A stretch of 64,000 bases of DNA, from assembly GCA_033808805.1 (NCBI GenBank), contig JAPXMY010000005.1:60132-124131 (forward strand), given 5' to 3'. The notes beneath the pieces were generated by a model. That model saw nothing but the letters and a program-made list of their open reading frames with translations, was not told the origin of the DNA and ran no database searches. The stretch's first letter is position 1. The number at the start of each line of letters is the position of its first letter. A program made the translations under genes and the position numbers. This DNA is from UBA1783 sp033808805 (GTDB lineage: Bacteria; Bacillota_I; Bacilli_A; Erysipelotrichales; Erysipelotrichaceae). Below are positions 62,181 to 64,000 of the stretch, in pieces.

Positions 62181-63623
62181 ATGAAAAAGAATAAAAAATA
62201 CATAATGTATATAATGTTAGTAATTGTTTCTTTAGTTGTAGTTATTTTATTTTTGAATAGAAAGTCTAATGAACTAAGACCTACAGTTAAATTTATAGAA
62301 AATTGGCAAGTAAGAGAAGAACCATTAGATACAAAAGAAGCATTTACAGTAATAAATGGAGAAGGATGGAAGATAACTGCAAATCCAGAGACAATTGATA
62401 TTTCTTTACCTGGTAATTACCCATTTACAGTGACCTTAACTAAAGGCAAGGAAAGCATAAGCACGGGTGCAACTTTAGTAGTAACCATAGAAGAACCGAC
62501 AAATCATGAACATACTTTTGGTTCCTTGTTAAATTATGAAGGTTGGTCTAATTGGGTAGTTACAAAAGAAGCAACTTGTACTGAAAATGGCATTAAAGAA
62601 AGAACCAGAACTTGTAATGATTGTGGTTTTGTAGAAAAACAAACTGAAGTGATTGCTGCCACTGGTCACAAATATGATAATGGCACCATTACAAAAGCTC
62701 CAACTTAAACTGAAACAGGGTTGAAAGTATTTACTTGTACAAAGTGTAAAGAAAAAAAGCAAGAAACAATAAATGCGTTGGGACATAATTGGTCTTCTTG
62801 GGACACCGTAAAGCAAGCGACTTGCACTAGTGAGGGAAAGGAAATGAGAAGTTGTAGTCGATGTAATCTAACAGAAACAAAGACCATAACTGCTTTAGGT
62901 CACAGTTATGGAAACTGGATTGTTACAGTTCAAGCGACTTGTACTCAAGGTGGTTCAAGAGAAAAAGTGTGCAGCAATTGTAATCACAAAATTGTTGAAA
63001 CCCTTAATCCACTAGGACATAACTGGTCAGATTGGGTTATAACACAACAACCAACTTGTACTAGTGAGGGAAATAGAAGCAAAACTTGTAGTAGATGTAA
63101 TGAGATAGATTCAGAAAAAATTATGCCACTGGGACATAATTGGTCAGATTGGGTTATAACACAGCAACCAACTTGTACTAGTGAGGGAAATAGAAGCAAA
63201 ACTTGTAGTAGATGTAATGAGATAGATTCAGAAAAAATTATGCCATTGGGACATAATTGGTCAGATTGGGTTATAACACAAGCAGAAACATGTACTACAT
63301 CAGGTAGTAAAAAAAGAACTTGTAGTCGCTGTAGTTTAGTAGAGACAAAAACAATTTCGCCACATCCTCATAATCTAACTTATGATTATGGTGCGACAAC
63401 AGATCAAATACTAGCTTATCGCTATGAGTGTTTACAGTGTGGCTGGGTTTCAGCAGAGCATGCTTGGAATAATACTGCTTGGAATGAATATTATGCTCAC
63501 TTCAATCAAAGTGGTTGTCAAGTAGGCTTTAAGTTGTGTGAAAAAAGATACCCTAAATGCTTAGAATGTGGACAGATATTTACAGATTTACCTCCTGGTT
63601 GGGCTTGTGCAATCTTTGATTAG
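62181..63623 (+). pseudogene. Membrane-anchored TCT/CxxC-repeat surface protein interrupted by TAA
   Basis: The frame from ATG 62181 encodes a transmembrane anchor (IMLVIVSLVVVILFL), a beta-sandwich-like domain to about residue 105, then repeats of the type H-x-W-x2-W...TCT...CxxC...LGH. A TAA at 62706-62708 sits exactly where each other repeat has the first Cys (TCT). The same frame continues at once for another 305 codons with six more repeats and a distinct C-terminal Cys domain (CLQCGWVSAEHAW, then CLECGQIF). A TTG at 62721 could restart weakly but without membrane anchor. Repeats of this kind are common in Firmicutes surface proteins; the Cys pairs suggest metal binding or disulfides. 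Confidence 0.65.
63015..63248 (+). repeat. Two nearly identical 117-bp tandem repeats
   Basis: Units at 63015-63131 and 63132-63248 encode the same 39 residues (GHNWSDWVITQQPTCTSEGN...MPL) with only a few silent differences. Flanking units are more diverged. The frame is kept, so a recent duplication within the gene is likely; copy number may vary between strains. Confidence 0.85.
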
Positions 63624-63654
63624 CAAAAAGAGTTTTTCTAAATAACAAATATAT

Positions 63655-63676
63655 AAGGGTTAGCAATAACCCTTTT
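63655..63676. terminator. Terminator after the repeat protein
   Basis: AAGGGTTA/TAACCCTT (63655-63662 with 63667-63674), GCAA loop, short T run. It is AT-balanced on both sides and may also serve the minus-strand transposase. Confidence 0.7.
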
Positions 63677-63724
63677 ACAGTTGAGAAAAATATAATTATT
63701 TCGCTTGATTAACGAATAATATAC

Positions 63725-64000
63725 CTAGGTATTATAAACTCTACAGAATAATTGATAACACCTGGTATACTCATAGGTAACTATAAATTCAAACCATTTT
63801 GATATACCAATCATAGCCGGTATCCTTTCATTGTCATTAGTATCAAAAAATCTTCTTAGAAAGACCAATAAAAAAAGATATCTGTTTATATACTTGGTAG
63901 CGACACTCTTAATGTAAACAAACATTCTCTTTATTAAGCTATGAATATAACTGGCAGTATTTAAATGTTCTACCTTGTTGTAAGAAGTATGTGTCTTTAA
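63725..64000 (-). CDS. ISXO2/IS1595-like transposase, C-terminal part (truncated by window edge)
   Basis: On the minus strand the frame is open from the window edge (64000) to a TAG at 63725. It reads YNKVEHLNTASYIHSLIK, then SVATKYINRYLFLLVFLRRF. This resembles the end of ISXO2-type DDE transposases (INSLHS-LK, then GVSTKYL-NYL). The last 30 or so residues look atypical and several expected residues are changed, so it may be a decayed copy. An ATG at 63925 is internal. No terminal inverted repeat was identified in 63677-63724. Confidence 0.5.
   Translation of the reverse strand, partial: LKTHTSYNKVEHLNTASYIHSLIKRMFVYIKSVATKYINRYLFLLVFLRRFFDTNDNERIPAMIGISKWFEFIVTYEYTRCYQLFCRVYNT

Noticed and set aside
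63015..63248. CRISPR-like array
   Set aside because: The units are 117 bp, directly adjacent, in frame and protein-coding; there are no spacers.
63725..63925. Stand-alone 66-residue protein
   Set aside because: The frame is open to the window edge and upstream codons match the same transposase-like pattern, so the ATG is internal.
1..64000. A genetic code in which UAA is read as an amino acid
   Set aside because: Ribosomal proteins S2, EF-Ts, aldolase and many other intact genes end in TAA next to terminators, so UAA is a working stop.

Overview
The window is chromosomal DNA of an AT-rich, low-GC Gram-positive bacterium (Firmicutes, Bacilli/Erysipelotrichia-like). Evidence: strong Shine-Dalgarno sequences of the AGGAGG type, TTGACA/TATAAT promoters (often with an extended TGn -10), a single-chain glycyl-tRNA synthetase, RNase HIII, MutS2, TrmFO, MurT/GatD-like proteins, a UgtP-like glycolipid synthase and an LtaS-like enzyme. 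The gene order phoH-ybeY-cdd-era-recO-glyQS-dnaG-rpoD-...-trmK is also typical. An [FeFe] hydrogenase, an NfnAB transhydrogenase pair, a rubredoxin-fused flavoprotein and iron-sulfur flavoproteins point to an anaerobic fermenter. No rRNA, tRNA, CRISPR or prophage was seen. TAA, TAG and TGA all serve as ordinary stops.

Layout. 1-13.3 kb: the 3' part of trmFO (carrying an in-frame TAA), xerC, a first divergent MurT/GatD-like pair, rpsB-tsf, class II aldolase, two flavodoxin-fold genes, an SSB-like gene, then a second divergent MurT/GatD-like pair with a small unknown protein, thyA, folA and a flavin reductase-rubredoxin fusion. 13.3-18.7 kb: a minus-strand operon (TM1266-like hydrogenase regulator plus an ABC importer, with an attenuator-like leader) diverging from a monomeric [FeFe] hydrogenase and a phosphodiesterase. 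18.9-28.9 kb: glycolipid synthase, lipoproteins, a Y-family polymerase with a YolD protein, MnmM-like methyltransferase, LtaS-like enzyme, an HTH-Panacea regulator and a cytosolic 5'-nucleotidase. 29-34.6 kb: an envelope-stress operon resembling B. subtilis ydjGHI (SPFH, zinc ribbon, TPM, DUF6935) without an adjacent pspA. 34.8-37.1 kb: nfnA-nfnB. 37.2-43.3 kb: scpA-scpB-rluB-rsmE-mtaB-murE-deoC. 43.4-54 kb: rpsU and the phoH-to-trmK housekeeping run, with an extra, divergent sigma factor placed between rpoD and trmK, then rnhC on the other strand. 54-62 kb: cvpA-mutS2-uvrC, a frameshifted membrane protein, a lipoprotein, a phosphoesterase and typA. 62.2-64 kb: a Cys-repeat surface protein interrupted by TAA, and the end of an ISXO2/IS1595-like transposase running off the right edge.

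Most interesting signals: (1) two paralogous MurT/GatD-like operons whose GatD partners have lost the glutaminase active-site His, one also its Cys; (2) a second sigma factor beside rpoD with the aromatic promoter-melting pair replaced; (3) a 5' leader on the hydrogenase-regulator/ABC operon with mutually exclusive terminator and antiterminator; (4) several genes that look leaderless; (5) three genes cut by in-frame TAA codons plus one frameshift; (6) an HTH-Panacea gene with twin operators and no toxin next to it; (7) two flavodoxin-fold neighbours that each carry the half of the usual motif set that the other lacks.
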